Shown here: positions 13,823 through 25,849 of the stretch, one piece after another
Layout: each line of letters begins with the position of its first letter
How positions within the stretch are numbered: position 1 is the first letter of the stretch
Source of the DNA: Tetrahymena thermophila SB210
Taxonomy: Eukaryota > Ciliophora > Oligohymenophorea > Hymenostomatida > Tetrahymenidae
DNA length: 64,000 bases
Assembly: GCF_000189635.1 (NCBI RefSeq)
Contig: NW_002476379.1
Span: 1-64,000 of the forward strand
Direction: 5' to 3'
Notes under the pieces: model-generated
What the model saw: the letters and a program-made list of their open reading frames with translations, nothing else
What the model was told of the DNA's origin: nothing
Database searches by the model: none
Position numbers and translations under genes: made by a program

Positions 13823-16235
13823 ATGTACTACCATCACTATCCTCAATCTTAATTCATGGGCGATGAAGATGCAGAATTTAGAAGCCATGTGCATCCTCAT
13901 GTTGCTCATCATCCCTATCATAGATACTATGAATAGCCTTATGTTAACTAACCTATGGTCTCTAGATTTGCTATCCCTCACATGCCTTAATAAAGACCCA
14001 TGCTTCCAATTTACAAAGGCTATCATACAAGTCACATTCATAACTTACCTGCTAAAGCTAGCTAAAGAGAGTAGAATTATAGCATGCAAGATGAGAATAT
14101 CAATACTTTTAATGTTAAAGCTCCCTAATAGTAAGAGTGTCCAAAGCTCAACCGCAAAGGAATTTCTAAAAAGAACAACACTCCTAAGAATTAAGCTAAT
14201 GAAAAAAAATAAAACGAAGTTATCAAATCAAAAGGAAATAAAAAGGAAGTTCAATAAAGAGAACCTCTTAGAATGATGTCTAATGAAAACGCTTAAGTTA
14301 GAGGACATTATTATCCCCAATAGTAGGTCTTCAGTAACGATCCACTTGTTGGTTCTATTTAGCAATTCTTCCCTTCTGTGTAGATAGAAGAGGAAATAAA
14401 CATCGATAATGCTAGTCTTGAATAAATAGATGCTTTGATCAAGAAATTACCCTTTTTCTACAATAACTCTATGAGAGATACCATGAAGAATTTAACTTAT
14501 AAACAAGAAAAGCTTGTTTGTAATAAAATAAAGGAGCAAAAATAAATTGATGTATTCGACGAAATCGTAAAATTAAGTCCTGACTTTGAGTTGAAAGGAT
14601 TATCTATGCAGTAGTTAAATGAAAAACTCTAACAAATCAGTAAATTTTCTTTGCTTAATTTTCTTTATTTCTAATGTTAAAAATAAACGACCATATAAAA
14701 TTTATTCGTTAAAAATTTTCCCTTTATTTTTACTTATTTAGATATTTACCGCAAAATCATAAAAAGAAACTAATAAAAAATTAATATTTTTGCATAGTCA
14801 TAATCAATCAACATTTATTTGTTTTTAGTTAAACCAAGTCTTTCATCTCCCTTTATACTTATTTTTGATATCGCTATTATATTAATTGCATTCATAAATC
14901 CCCATATGATATAAATATTTCCTACCTACTACCTACATAATTACTTTATTACTTACCTACTAAATTAGTCCGCAAATTTAATTATAACATTTTTTTTCAA
15001 AATAGATAGAAAATTTTGAATAGTAAATATCATATTTTATTTATTGATTGATACTCAATAAATTAAACCTTAAATTTTGTTAATTCCATTTTTTTAAATC
15101 ATTCATTTATTCTAAAATAATAGATTAAAAATTTGAAGAGTAAGCTTTGAAGTATCAAATTTAAAAGAAATAAGATGAGGAAGCAGAGTTAAAGCTTGAA
15201 GAAGAATTGTTATGCTAAAGTGAAATTATGGCACCTGAATCTCCCACTTTTAAAAAATCTCAACCTAAGGCTAGAGAAATATCTACTCCTTCTTCAGTTT
15301 AGAAAAGTTAAACATTTTAATCTAAAACATAAGCAGCTGCTTTTGAACTAGAAGATCAAATTGAAACAAAAAGTGCCAAAAAAGCTAAATTAGAAACAAA
15401 CGAATGCTCCACTATTAATGCACAGATTGCCAGTATTCCTGCACCATATGGATTTTCAAGTCCAAAATAATAAAAAGCATTTTGTGAGTCTTTGAGTGAA
15501 GAAAAGAAAGTAAAAATGATGCCTTCTAGCTCTGAATGCAAAAGACACCATATCAGAAGAAATAGTGAGAGTGTTGGAACTAATGAAAGTGGCCATCATA
15601 GCCAAATTAAGCTTACAATAAACGTAAATTAAAACTTGTCTGCCAACTTTATCTCTCCTTTCCGTCCAACAATAAATGCTAACATTTAAGGTCTCTCTTC
15701 TAATCGCAAAAAATTAATTGACAAGAGTGGAAATTCTTGTTCTTCTTTCAAGAAGACCCACAGTTAGTTCATGGATTACATAGATGACGTGATAATAAAT
15801 GCTGATGGTAATTTTGGAGAAGATGACATTTTCCATAAGCTTTCAAATGGAGTTGTACCTATTTACCCTATTAGCAAAAGTGGAGTAAAAAATTGCAACA
15901 GTGAATAAAGTGGAAGTAAAATTAACTAAGGAATAAATAGTGAAAGTCGTGATCATTAAAACTAATTAGATAGCTACAATAAAAATAAAAAGAAATTTTA
16001 CGATTGTAATAGAATCCATAACTTTATAGCTGATGAAGATGACTACGAAAATATATAACCATTTGCTGTTTCATAATTTGGAGGTAGTAGCAATAGTAAA
16101 CAATACATAAATTAATAATACTTAAATAATTCTAATTTAAAGTCATACCATATAAGTTCTACTACATACACTATCTCATCTTTTCTTAGAGAAATAGATG
16201 AAATTAATACCTTCTCCTAAGGTGGTTTCCTTTGA
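13823..16235 (+). CDS. Coiled-coil protein with His/Tyr-rich N-terminus, function unknown
   Basis: I do not recognise this family. Two exons, 13823-14639 and 15124-16235, separated by a 484-base intron, give 642 residues. The join is supported because a helical run continues across it in phase: LNEKLQQI before the intron, then NQKFEEQALKYQIQKKQDEE, so a coiled coil of some 60 residues straddles the splice. The first 50 residues are rich in His, Tyr and Pro (MYYHHYPQSQFMGDED, HPHVAHHPYHRYYEQP). A basic Lys/Asn-rich stretch follows, then a compact region with KKLPFFYNNSMRDTMKNLTY. The C-terminal half is Ser/Asn-rich and probably disordered, ending SFLREIDEINTFSQGGFL. There is no signal peptide or membrane segment. 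Shorter reading frames on either strand here are shadows of this gene. Confidence 0.8.
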
Positions 16236-17003
16236 TTAATAATTAATAAACAAACAAACTAAAACAAACAAATAAATAAATAAATTATATAAAATGAATC
16301 ATCAATTTGTAATTAAAAGACCTACCATACATACATACATAAACTAACTAATTAATACTGCCAAAAAATCTCAAGAATAATAATTATTGTCTAATTCAAA
16401 AATACTCTCTTATTTATGAACCTACAAAACAACAAATAAATAAACAAATAAATATTTCTATAGATTGCAACAATAAAATAAAATTAAAAATAATAATCTT
16501 AATACTAAATGTTAATTAAATTTATGCCTTTATATTCTATCTATTCTTCAAAGTAATTATTAAATTAAAAAACTTTCTAAAATAAATAAATAAATTGTCC
16601 TCAATTTTATTTAGAAATATTTTATTCTTATAGACACTTTATGAATTAATGGATAATATTTTAATTAATTTTTTCATTGTTTAATTCCTTAGAGAAAATA
16701 TATATCTCTTCATTCTTAAGAAATTTTATGAGTTTTTGATTTAATATTTCATAAATTTCTATTTTATTTTATTGAGATTCTTTTATTAATTAAAACTATT
16801 TATTTATTTTTTGAAATAATTTATTTTTTTAGTTAGAAATTTATTTAAAAAAATAAAAAATTTTAGTTAAAATAAAAAAAGAACAATTTTATTTCTTTTT
16901 TAACATTCATTTCGTTTTGTTTTTTAGATAAATGTATTTGGTTAATTATTTTATTAGTTATAGCCACTTTAAGTAATTGTTTATCATAAAAATTATTAAA
17001 AAA
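16236..17003. other. Intergenic A+T-rich DNA
   Basis: Runs of AAATA, ACAA and poly-T tracts lie between the coiled-coil gene and the tRNA. I see no coding signal. The T-run copied from 16998-17003 belongs to the tRNA transcript end. Confidence 0.7.
16998..17003 (-). terminator. RNA polymerase III terminator of tRNA-Phe
   Basis: Six A on the plus strand give UUUUUU directly after the tRNA 3' end on the minus strand, the standard polymerase III stop signal. Confidence 0.8.
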
Positions 17004-17076
17004 TGCCTTCACTCGGGATCGAACCGAGGACCGTAAGATCTTCAGTCTTACGCTCTCCCAGCTGAGCTATAAAGGC
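17004..17076 (-). tRNA. tRNA-Phe (anticodon GAA)
   Basis: The 73-base reverse complement folds as a full cloverleaf: acceptor GCCTTTA/TGAAGGC (one G-U pair), D stem GCTC/GAGC, anticodon arm TAAGA-CTGAAGA-TCTTA with GAA at positions 34-36, T arm CTCGG-TTCGATC-CCGAG, and discriminator A. It has no intron and the CCA is not encoded, as expected in a eukaryotic nucleus. Box A (TAGCTCAGCTGG) and box B (GGTTCGATCC) are intact internal promoters. Confidence 0.97.
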
Positions 17077-17388
17077 TTAACGATAGTTATGAAATTTTTT
17101 ACTGTAATATTCAATAAAAAAGTTATTTTTAAAGCTAAGAATAAAATAAATGAATATATAAATCTTTCATTTAATCTATAAATAAAATAAACTTTAACCA
17201 CAAATATGATAGAGACTACTTTTTATCAATAATTATGAACTATTTATGTTTTTTTACAAATATGAGAATTCAACATTTTTATTAATCAATAAATCTGATT
17301 ATGTGGACCAAAATTTAATCAAAAATTAAACGAAAACATTTATATAATTCTTACATAAATAAAAAGATAATAATAAAATAGCATAAGT
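17077..17388. other. Intergenic spacer
   Basis: About 310 bases of A+T-rich DNA separate the tRNA 5' end and the PX-domain gene, which are transcribed divergently. Nothing codes here. Confidence 0.7.
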
Positions 17389-20300
17389 ATGAAGTTTTTT
17401 AGCAAAATAAAAAGTAATATCTAGAAGGAAGATCCTTCAAAATAATCTATAGCTTCTGATGAGCTAAGTTCTCTCAGAGACTCTACAGAGTCTGATTTAT
17501 AGGTCCCAGTTGACGAAAGTGTTCCATTTTAAGATTTTGTAAATATAGATATCAGGTTAAAGATAAATGATTCAGAAGCAAGACTATTTCATAGAACAGT
17601 AAATTGAAATCCTAAAATTTTATATAAGTATTAAAAACAAACAGAGAAACTTTATCCATATGCATAACATACCATAATTGTTAATTAATTATATTTATAA
17701 TTAATAGAGGTATAATATAGAAATTTAATCTGAAGGATTTCCTACTAAATGTGTTTAAAAAAAGAGCTCAGATTTTGAAGGTTTGCACTAAATAGTAAAA
17801 ATATTATTATTGGTTATATTGATCATATGCTTACTTTAGATACTTTTATAAAAACAGGCACAACTTTTATTTCCAAATGTGGATTTACCTGAATTTCCTC
17901 GAAAGATGAGTGTATTATCAAAAAAAAAGAGAATTGAATCCTACGAAAGTCTTCTTATGAAGCTTGTAGAAGAGAGCAATAAAGCCCCTAGCTAATAATT
18001 AAGAGTGAAGATAAGAAGAATCCTTTATAATTTTTTATGTAAATATTTAAAATATTTTAGTTTTTGATTAAATCAGCAAATCTATCAAATTTATCTCTCT
18101 AAATTTCTATCTGATCAGGGTTTTATATGCCTAAAACTAAACTAAATTAATTAAATTCTATTTTTAGTAATAAAATAGATAAAATTTATAACTATTCCGA
18201 TAGAAATTTTAGAAATTTAGCTTTTAAATTATTTATAAGAGATAAATATATTAATAAAGTTTCTTTAGATTCAATTCATACATAGATTGAAGAAGAGCCA
18301 CTATCAAGGAGTTAAAGTAATTAGGAATCATCATAAATTTAGTCAGAATAGAGTCAAGCATCATCAAGTGAATTAAAGGATTAAGTTGAATATTATGAGG
18401 CTGATAACGAGCTTATAAGCTTAAGACAAGAAAGAAGAAGTAAAAGTTATTTTTTAAATGATAGTACTGCTGATACTGAATTAATCAGTGATCGAAATTA
18501 AAGCTTTTAAGGTCTTCATGTGGTAAAGTAAGGTAAAGGAGATAATCCGAGCAACTAAGTTGAAATAAATTAAAAATAAGAGCAAGTAAAAAAAAACTTT
18601 CTTTGAAAAATTTACTAAATTTTTTTAACTAATGAAGTAAGTAAAAAATCAACTTGACCATTTTCACAAATTGGACTAGAAAGAAAAAAGTGGTGTGGGC
18701 AGCTATTTGTAGATTCTTCATAGAAAAGATTCTCTTTCTGATGAAATAAGAAAAGAAGGATATTTGTATTTTAACAATTTGAAATAACACAAATAAAATT
18801 AAACATATTTATATTAATTAATAAGCTACCTAAATATTGTAGGGATCAAATAACTAAAAAAATATTTCTTAAAAATATGCTCATAAAATATACTAATATA
18901 CTCTTTAAATAGCTAAAATTAATTTGAGTACTGTATTCCATGCAATTCTTTGTAAGTAATGAGAGGCTTAGATAAAGACCAAGATACTATAGTAAATCAT
19001 TTATTTAATTATCTAATTAAAGATCTTTTTTTATAGTTTATAGGTCATAGATATGATAAATATCAGATAGCAATAAAACATGTTGATGAGTAAAAAGAAA
19101 AAAAAGCATAGTCTCAAATTAATGAAGAAATTATAAGAACTTATTAAGAAATAAAGCACTGTGTGGAAAATTGTAACAAAGGAACAAAATAAAAGCCTAC
19201 AGGAAAAATTATAATGGAATGTATTAAATTTATTGTTAGATAATTAAAATAACTCTTTTTTAATTTTAACTAAAGTAAAAGAGGCTTCTCTTCCAAAAAA
19301 TTCAAAAACAGAGAATTCTACTTTCCATATTGTTATTAAGCATATGGATGTTAAAGTGTTGTTTTACAAAAAGTAAGCCCAAGAAAATGTAGTCATTAAC
19401 TGGGGTTAGAAAGTAATGCTTCCAATATTCGATAACTATTCTGAAATAGAGATAGAGTTGTATAGGACATATACCTCAGGAATGTTGATGGCTACAAGTA
19501 AGGAAGAATTAATTGGAACTTAGGTTATTAGAATCGCAGATATTCTTTATAATATTTACTAATACAATAGTTTTGTAAATAAGTTTTTTCATTAATATTT
19601 CAAAAATAAAAAATAAATAAATAATTTAAAAAAAAGTTTTTAGAAACTTAGCTTAATTCTAGCCAAAAACAAGGCTAAACCAATAATGCTAATAATTAAG
19701 CAGTTGCAGAAGATCTTAAAATAAAAGTTGTATTTAAAATTTCAGATTTTACATAGAAAATGAGTTACTTTGCTAGAAATTATGAAGAAAAATATGAAAA
19801 TTAGATACTTTCTAAAGATAAATACACACAAAAAGAAAGACTTGAATTTAAAGTCACAAGAAATCGTATTAAAGTTATGAGATCAAATCTAATATTTAAG
19901 TTAAATAATTTTAGTGAGATTCTGAACTTTAAATACCCAAGAGTTTCATGGATATTTTATATTGTAATTTTTTTTAGTTTTTTAAATATTTTTTTTTTAC
20001 ATTTTTTAATATAAAAAAAGTTTATGATATTATTTGCTTTGTAATTCAATATGAATTACCTATTTATTTATTTGATGTTATTTTTGATACTCACTACTTT
20101 ATACTGTCATTCGGAGTTTAGGAGTTAAGTTTATGAAAAGTTTTAGAAAAGTATTGAATATCTTATTCATTAGAATGAGGACTATTTTCCATAAAAAATA
20201 TAAACCTTCAAAGAATTTGAATTACAAAAGATGACTGATATTAATTAAATAACGATCATATAAATGGAGGGTATTTTTAGTAAAGTAAAGAAATATAAAA

Positions 20301-21201
20301 AATATTTAGGTTACCTGACCTATTTAATGTTTCATCTTATCAGTTTTGTTGAGAAATTAAAAAATCTAATTTGCTGGTATCATTACTAAAAAACATATAT
20401 TTTCTTAATATATGCAAGCTTATCAATATTCTTATACTTAGTTATTCCTTTCAATTTAGTCTTTGCAGCATTAAGTAACTATTATTCTTTTTTGTAGATA
20501 AAATAGCATTAAAAAGAGATGTTCTTCAATAAATAAATCATTATTTCTTAATATATCTAACTTAGAAATAAAAAGAATTTATAAATTTTTATTTTAAAAA
20601 TCATAAAAACTTATTTTTTTATTAATAGCTATTAAGAGGTTACTTAAAGGTATGAAATTTTATAAAATTGTAAAAAAACATAACCAAAGACTAATAAGGT
20701 TGTTTGTTTAAGAAATTGTTAAAAAATTTTTCCCTGGTAATAAAATTAAATAAAATTATTTATCATTTTTAAAATTAAATAAATTAAAAATAGAATTTAG
20801 TGACAATATAAAGCACCCTGATAAAGAATGGCCTTAAAATTGTTATACATTCCTTAGCTTAAATAAAAAGGTAAAATTAAGATTGATATTAATATTTTTT
20901 AAAACTCTAATTTTAAAAAAAGATGGTAGAACAAGTTACTCAACTTTTTAAGTTCAAAGTTAAAGATGATTTGCTTATCTAGTATAAATCAATGAATGAT
21001 CTTTGCAACTATCTAACAAGCACTCATGAAATAATTTATTTACCGAAATCTGTTTTGGTTAAAGATTTTTAAAATATTTAAGATAAAGAAAAATTTATAA
21101 AAAAGAAACCCCTAATCATCAAGGTTTTTTCTCATATCTATTATTTCATATACAATATTCCCTCTGATTACTACAGGGTAATATATCCCTAATAATATTG
21201 A
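17389..21201 (+). CDS. PX- and C2-like-domain multipass membrane protein
   Basis: Gene of at least seven exons. Exon 1 is 17389-17598. The next exons give a PX-type phosphoinositide-binding core: SEGFPTKCVQKKSSDFE, then LLFPNVDLPEFPRKMSVLSK and KKRIESYESLLMKLVEE, matching the KRYSDF, proline-rich and ERR..LE parts of PX domains. A Ser/Gln-rich linker follows. A C2-like beta region lies around 19255-19580 (LTKVKEASLPKN, ENVVINWGQKVMLPIFDNYS, IEIELYRTYTSG, EELIGTQVIRI). After it come SRNRIKVMRSN-like basic residues and several hydrophobic helices (about 19940-20110 and 20390-20480). The last exons reach the TGA at 21199 through phase-matched joins. Known PX-C2 proteins bind membrane phosphoinositides, so a role in membrane contact or traffic is an inference. 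Internal exon edges are partly approximate. Confidence 0.75.
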
Positions 21202-21645
21202 AAAGTACACATATTTTATTTAACAATCCTAAGAAATACAAAAAATGAATAAATAACAAATTACTAAATCTCATCATATTAATTATCATAATTCAAGTGG
21301 AAAGCTAAAAATAAATTTATTCTCTTGTACAATTATTATAAAAATTAAATCAGTATAATTCTTTTTTAAAAATATTTAGAAAAAATTTAATTAAAAAAAT
21401 AATTAAATTTAAATTATATGTTTGCATTTTTGGTAAATCATTACTCTGTCTTTTATATAATAATAAACAAAATACTTTACAATTAGAATTAAATTTGATT
21501 ATTTATTAAAATTTGCTCTTTTTATTTTTTGTTTTTCTTAACTTTTTTAAAGGATATTTAGCATAATTTTTAATATACAAATTCTAAACGTATTTACCAC
21601 TAAAAAAAAGTAAATTAAATAAGGATTATTTTATAATAAGAATAA
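21202..21645. other. Intergenic A+T-rich DNA
   Basis: A 444-base spacer between two plus-strand genes, without a supported reading frame or RNA structure. Confidence 0.7.
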
Positions 21646-22829
21646 ATGAAATATATTTTAGTCTAAGTATTATTCATAGTAACGATTACACATATAAAAT
21701 TTGTTGAGGCTATTTCCACAAATTATGTAGAAACATTTATTCTTCCTTAGTATACCTATATAGAATTTTTAAAATCTTCAGTTAAGCTATTGGAATCAGA
21801 TTATTAGCCTGGAGAGATATCTGCATACTTATTTTTGACAAAAATTACAGGTACTTCTAGCCAAAGTCAACCAAACAATAAAAATATAGATAGTAATAAA
21901 GAGAATGAAAAATAGTAGATTGAAAATTTGGCTAATTAATCTATAGCCACTCCTATAACTTATGATTTATTATTATTTTATAGCTCAAACTGCGAATAAT
22001 TTAAAAATTACTTAAAAGCTATGCAAAATTAATAATGGCTTGTAACTGATTTTTAAAATTAATGTATAGACTGCAGTAAATGTTATGAAAATGGTACTTA
22101 AGTAAATCTACAAAATCTTTCCTAATGTAATAATATTAAAATTTTTATCATTTTATTTTATTTTCTGAATACTTTTATTCTATTTTACTAAAAATTGTAA
22201 AAGAAATAATAATAATAAAGATCAATCAATTTTTTTTTAGGTTTTTGATATTATAAAATCCTATATTTATTTTACTAAATTAAAGTAAAAAATTAATAAA
22301 GAAATCATTTACTTTGATAATATTTTGAATAAAAAGCTTATCCATTTGTAAAAGAATAATTTTCTAATTATTTTAAATTAAACTAAAATATTTCACTGTT
22401 TTATTTTTTTTAAATTATTAATTTATTTTAATAGCAAATTAAATGATATGTTGCTTAGATTGTTCTGTTAATGATGTAGTCAAAATTAATGTTCTAGGTA
22501 CTGAAGATTCAGTAGAATTTACCTCATTTGATGCTTCAGCTAGCAGTCCAGCTGTAATTATTATCGATAACACACCTTTCCCTACTGGAGTATCTACAAA
22601 TTTAGCAGATATTTATTTCAATTCTACATATTAAATTTCAATAACACCAAACGAAACCTACTTTACAGCTACTGTTGTAATTTGTATAATATTTGGTGGA
22701 ATATTTCTTATTGGAGCTGTAGTAATTTTATCAATGTGGAGATAATACAAATAAGCTAAAGTTGAAGAAGTTACTAGGAATTTGGTTAATCCCGATGATA
22801 AATTTAATACTAAAAAGAAGCAAAATTGA
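21646..22829 (+). CDS. Type I single-pass membrane protein, function unknown
   Basis: I do not recognise this family. Two exons, 21646-22126 and 22435-22829, give 291 residues with a 308-base intron. The start is set by a clear signal peptide (MKYILVQVLFIVTITHIKFV). The ectodomain carries several cysteines in short spacing (CIDCSKCYENGT, then MICCLDCSVND after the splice) and N-glycosylation-type sites (NGT, NLS, NST, NET). A single hydrophobic helix near the C-terminus (VVICIIFGGIFLIGAVVILS) precedes a basic tail of about 40 residues rich in Lys (KFNTKKKQN). The layout fits a small surface or secretory-pathway receptor-like protein. The intron is unusually long for its neighbourhood, and the join rests on phase agreement and on the Cys-rich pattern continuing across it. 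Confidence 0.7.
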
Positions 22830-23148
22830 AAATTTTATCTGTTACTAAAATATTTAACAATTTAAATTCAAATCACAAAAAGTTAATATCAAAGTTAAAA
22901 ATATATCAAAAAAGTTATTTACTTACTCTTGTGTTTTTATATATGATATATATATATATATTGCAATATTATTGATAATAATTTTTCAAGTAAGTAAAAC
23001 ATACAAATTTTATTACGAAGTGTTAAAATAAATAAGCAAAAAATATTAATTAAAATGCAATATTTTTGTTAATTATATTAAAACTATTTTTCTTTGTACA
23101 CATTTACAAATAATGATTATTGACAGAGGAAATTTTAAATATTACTTC
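22830..23148. other. Spacer between convergent genes
   Basis: A 319-base A+T-rich gap with a short TA-dinucleotide run near 22945-22962. It should contain the 3' ends of both flanking genes. No coding signal. Confidence 0.65.
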
Positions 23149-24092
23149 TCATTAAAAATACTATTAAAATTTCTAATAATTAGTGGCTATTAACTCATCA
23201 ACAGTTAAATACTCCTACTCTGATAGAACTTCTTATCCTTGCTTTATTTGCAATACATTTTTATAGCTTTTAATTTAATTTAATTAGTTAATAAAAATAA
23301 ATTCTTGACATTTTAAAAAATAATTAGATAAAAAGCATTACTAGTCTTGAAGCTGTTAGCAAACATACATAAAATCAGCAGTAAACTTTTCTTTTCTCTT
23401 TAATATGATATGGAACAAATCGTCAAGTTTGAGTCTTATTTAACTTTTAGAATAGATAAATTATAATCAATCCTTGTAATATATAAGATAAATTTTACTT
23501 AACTTCACACAATTGCTTATTGAAATATAAATAATCTTTGATTTCTAAGAACTTATTATTTAAAAACAAGAAATATTTGGCATCGTCCATTTAATCCTTT
23601 TATTTGTTTAATTTCAGAAATTAGCTAATAACTTAAAAAATAAAAATTTATTTTCAAACCTTATTATCATATCCACTTTTGATTCTTTCTATTGCCCAAG
23701 TGCATTCTTGGAGTCCATATTCCTATTCATAATTTAAATTCGTAATCAAGAAAAAAATAATTTATTAATTTCTTTTTATTACTTAACAAAACTAATCTAT
23801 GTTAAAGTTTGGTATTTGCTTTTTAAAAGCATCAACTTTTTATAAATTTTTAATAACATTTTATTTATAAACATCATCAGTAATGTTATCGAACACGTGC
23901 TATCTTTCAAGAGAGTCTATAACTTTTATTAGAATATACATTCCCTGTGCATTTTAATTTTTAGCCTAAAATTATTTTTTAATAAGTCTTAGCTTCATAA
24001 TCTCTGGTAGATTTTTTAATTGTAATTCATACTTTTTCTTCAGATGTAAGTTTTTAAACTTAATTTTTCGTATCGAATTGAGGATAATTCAT
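23149..24092 (-). CDS. VPS28: ESCRT-I subunit VPS28
   Basis: Five exons on the minus strand (24092-24033, 23965-23783, 23722-23660, 23596-23499, 23443-23149) total 699 bases, 232 residues, close to the 221 of human VPS28. The N-terminal core is recognisable: LTSEEKAKNQNAQGMYILIK, VIDSLERQHVFDNITDDVY, VDAFKKQIPNFNIDQFCQEY and ECTWAIERIKSGY, which correspond to the VPS28 stretch ending in EFCRKFRL..AMERIKED. The C-terminal four-helix domain is more divergent (YFLFLNNKFLEIKDYLYF; LKLDDLFHIILKRKEKF). In other eukaryotes VPS28 binds the TSG101 and VPS37 core of ESCRT-I and helps sort ubiquitinated membrane cargo into endosomes. The gene runs convergently toward its upstream neighbour on the map and is divergent from the cupredoxin-like gene. 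The last exon is the least certain part. Confidence 0.85.
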
Positions 24093-25849
24093 TTTTAAGT
24101 ATCTTGTGCTAAATTTTTTCTGCTGAGCCTAGTTAGATAAATTACTTTTTTTGATTTCTAATATTTTTTATTAATATCTTAATTATCAAATTTTTACAAT
24201 TATATTGATTTATAAATAATTTTTGGTTAATTCTTAAAATTTTATTTTTAAAAAAATTAATTTAAAAAATCTATTTCATTTTTAATTTTTAAATTGATTA
24301 AATTATTAGAAATTTTAAAACATTATTTAAATAAGGAATATTATTCTTAATTTATAATGATTTTTGCATTCAAATATAAATCTCAATATTGCTTTAAAAA
24401 TTTTAAGTATAAATTAAAAATTGACATAAATATGTTTATTGTTTATATAAATTAAAATATTATTATATTGTAATTTTTTTAATATCATTTATATTTAAAT
24501 TTTTACAACAATTCCATAAAAAAAAAAATCATTTTTACCTTCTAATTTTAAAAAAATATTATTTATTTTAAGAAATAATTTTTACAAATATTAATCTTTA
24601 TACATTTAAAAAGGAAAAAACTTTATCATAAATTACCTGAATTTTTTAGTTTTTAAAATTTAATTTTAAAGAGAATCATTTTAAATTTATATAATTAGGA
24701 TAATATTAATGAATACAATTATTTAAAATGAATTGAAAAAATTCAACTTAATAATAAAAATTTTTTGCATAATTGAGGTTATAAATGAAAATATAAAATT
24801 GCAATGATATTAATAGGGTTTTAGATTGATAAATGAATGGAGATATTGGAACCTTTAATTAATATAGAAGAGTTATGTAATGTATAATTATAAATTGACA
24901 ATAGAATATTTATGAAAGTTTGAATTAGTAAATTATATCACCAAGATAAAATGAGAAGAAAAGAGTTAAAAAAAAATTAAATTTGATAATTGGGGTGATA
25001 TATATGAATTTTATATATATTTGCATATATTTAAGGGGAAGGATAGATTGAAAGAGAGAGAAAAAAGATTAGAAATAGCATTATTTTAATAATATGATAT
25101 GACCAATTAAGGATTTATTTCAAAACTTAAAGTAAAAGTAAGAAATTGTTATGGGTTAGGAATTTATAATAATAATAATAATAATAATGAAGACAACTAA
25201 TTATCATTCATTTTGAGAATAATAATAAATAATTAGAAACATTCCAATTAGCTCTAATATATATTTAATATACAGAATCAGCTTTATCTTATTGCAATAT
25301 ATTACTATATACTAAGTCCACAGTAATTTTTTGAATGTTGTTTAGCTTCTTATAAAACCAAATACTATTCTATTTTTTCCATTAATATAGCATTTAATTT
25401 TTTAATTTTAGTCAAGCATGTTAACTCATGCCATTCATTTTCAATCATTTCTCTATTCATGAGAAACAGTTTCACTCTCATAACGCGAAACATCGGAGCA
25501 TGTTGGATGAAAATTATAAAAATTTAAGATTATGGAGTTAAAAAAATTCCACTAACGTTTTGTTTATAAATTCAAAATAGGAATAGAGGAAGTAAAAGAA
25601 AAAAAAAACCAAAGCTAAAAAGCCGCATTTAAAAGACACATTACAATTTTCAAATCACAATAAAGCCAGCCATTTCTAGTTTAAAGCGAATATATTCTAG
25701 TTTTATTAAAAATACTAAATCGCCATAAGTAATCTGCAGAAGAAGAAGCAAAAATCCAAAACTTTTTGTTTTTTTTGAAGATAAGATTCAGAGGTGGATC
25801 AGCTCAATTACAAAAGATAATAATTTATTTTTACAAAGCATAGATCAAG
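24093..25849. other. Long A+T-rich divergent intergenic region
   Basis: A 1.76-kb spacer between the start of VPS28 (minus) and the next plus-strand gene, so it should hold two promoters. It includes an ATA trinucleotide run at about 25165-25189. A 117-codon open stretch (25428-25778, MPFIFNHFSIHEKQFHSH...) has a locally higher G+C start but is within chance length; it could be 5' leader of the next gene. Confidence 0.6.
25165..25189. repeat. (ATA)n microsatellite
   Basis: A run of about eight trinucleotide repeats (AATAATAAT...) in non-coding DNA. Confidence 0.8.

Noticed and set aside
13595-14276. Overlapping open frames on both strands (148 and 137 codons)
   Set aside because: Both are out-of-frame readings over the first exon of the coiled-coil gene, whose ciliate-code frame runs unbroken for 272 codons.
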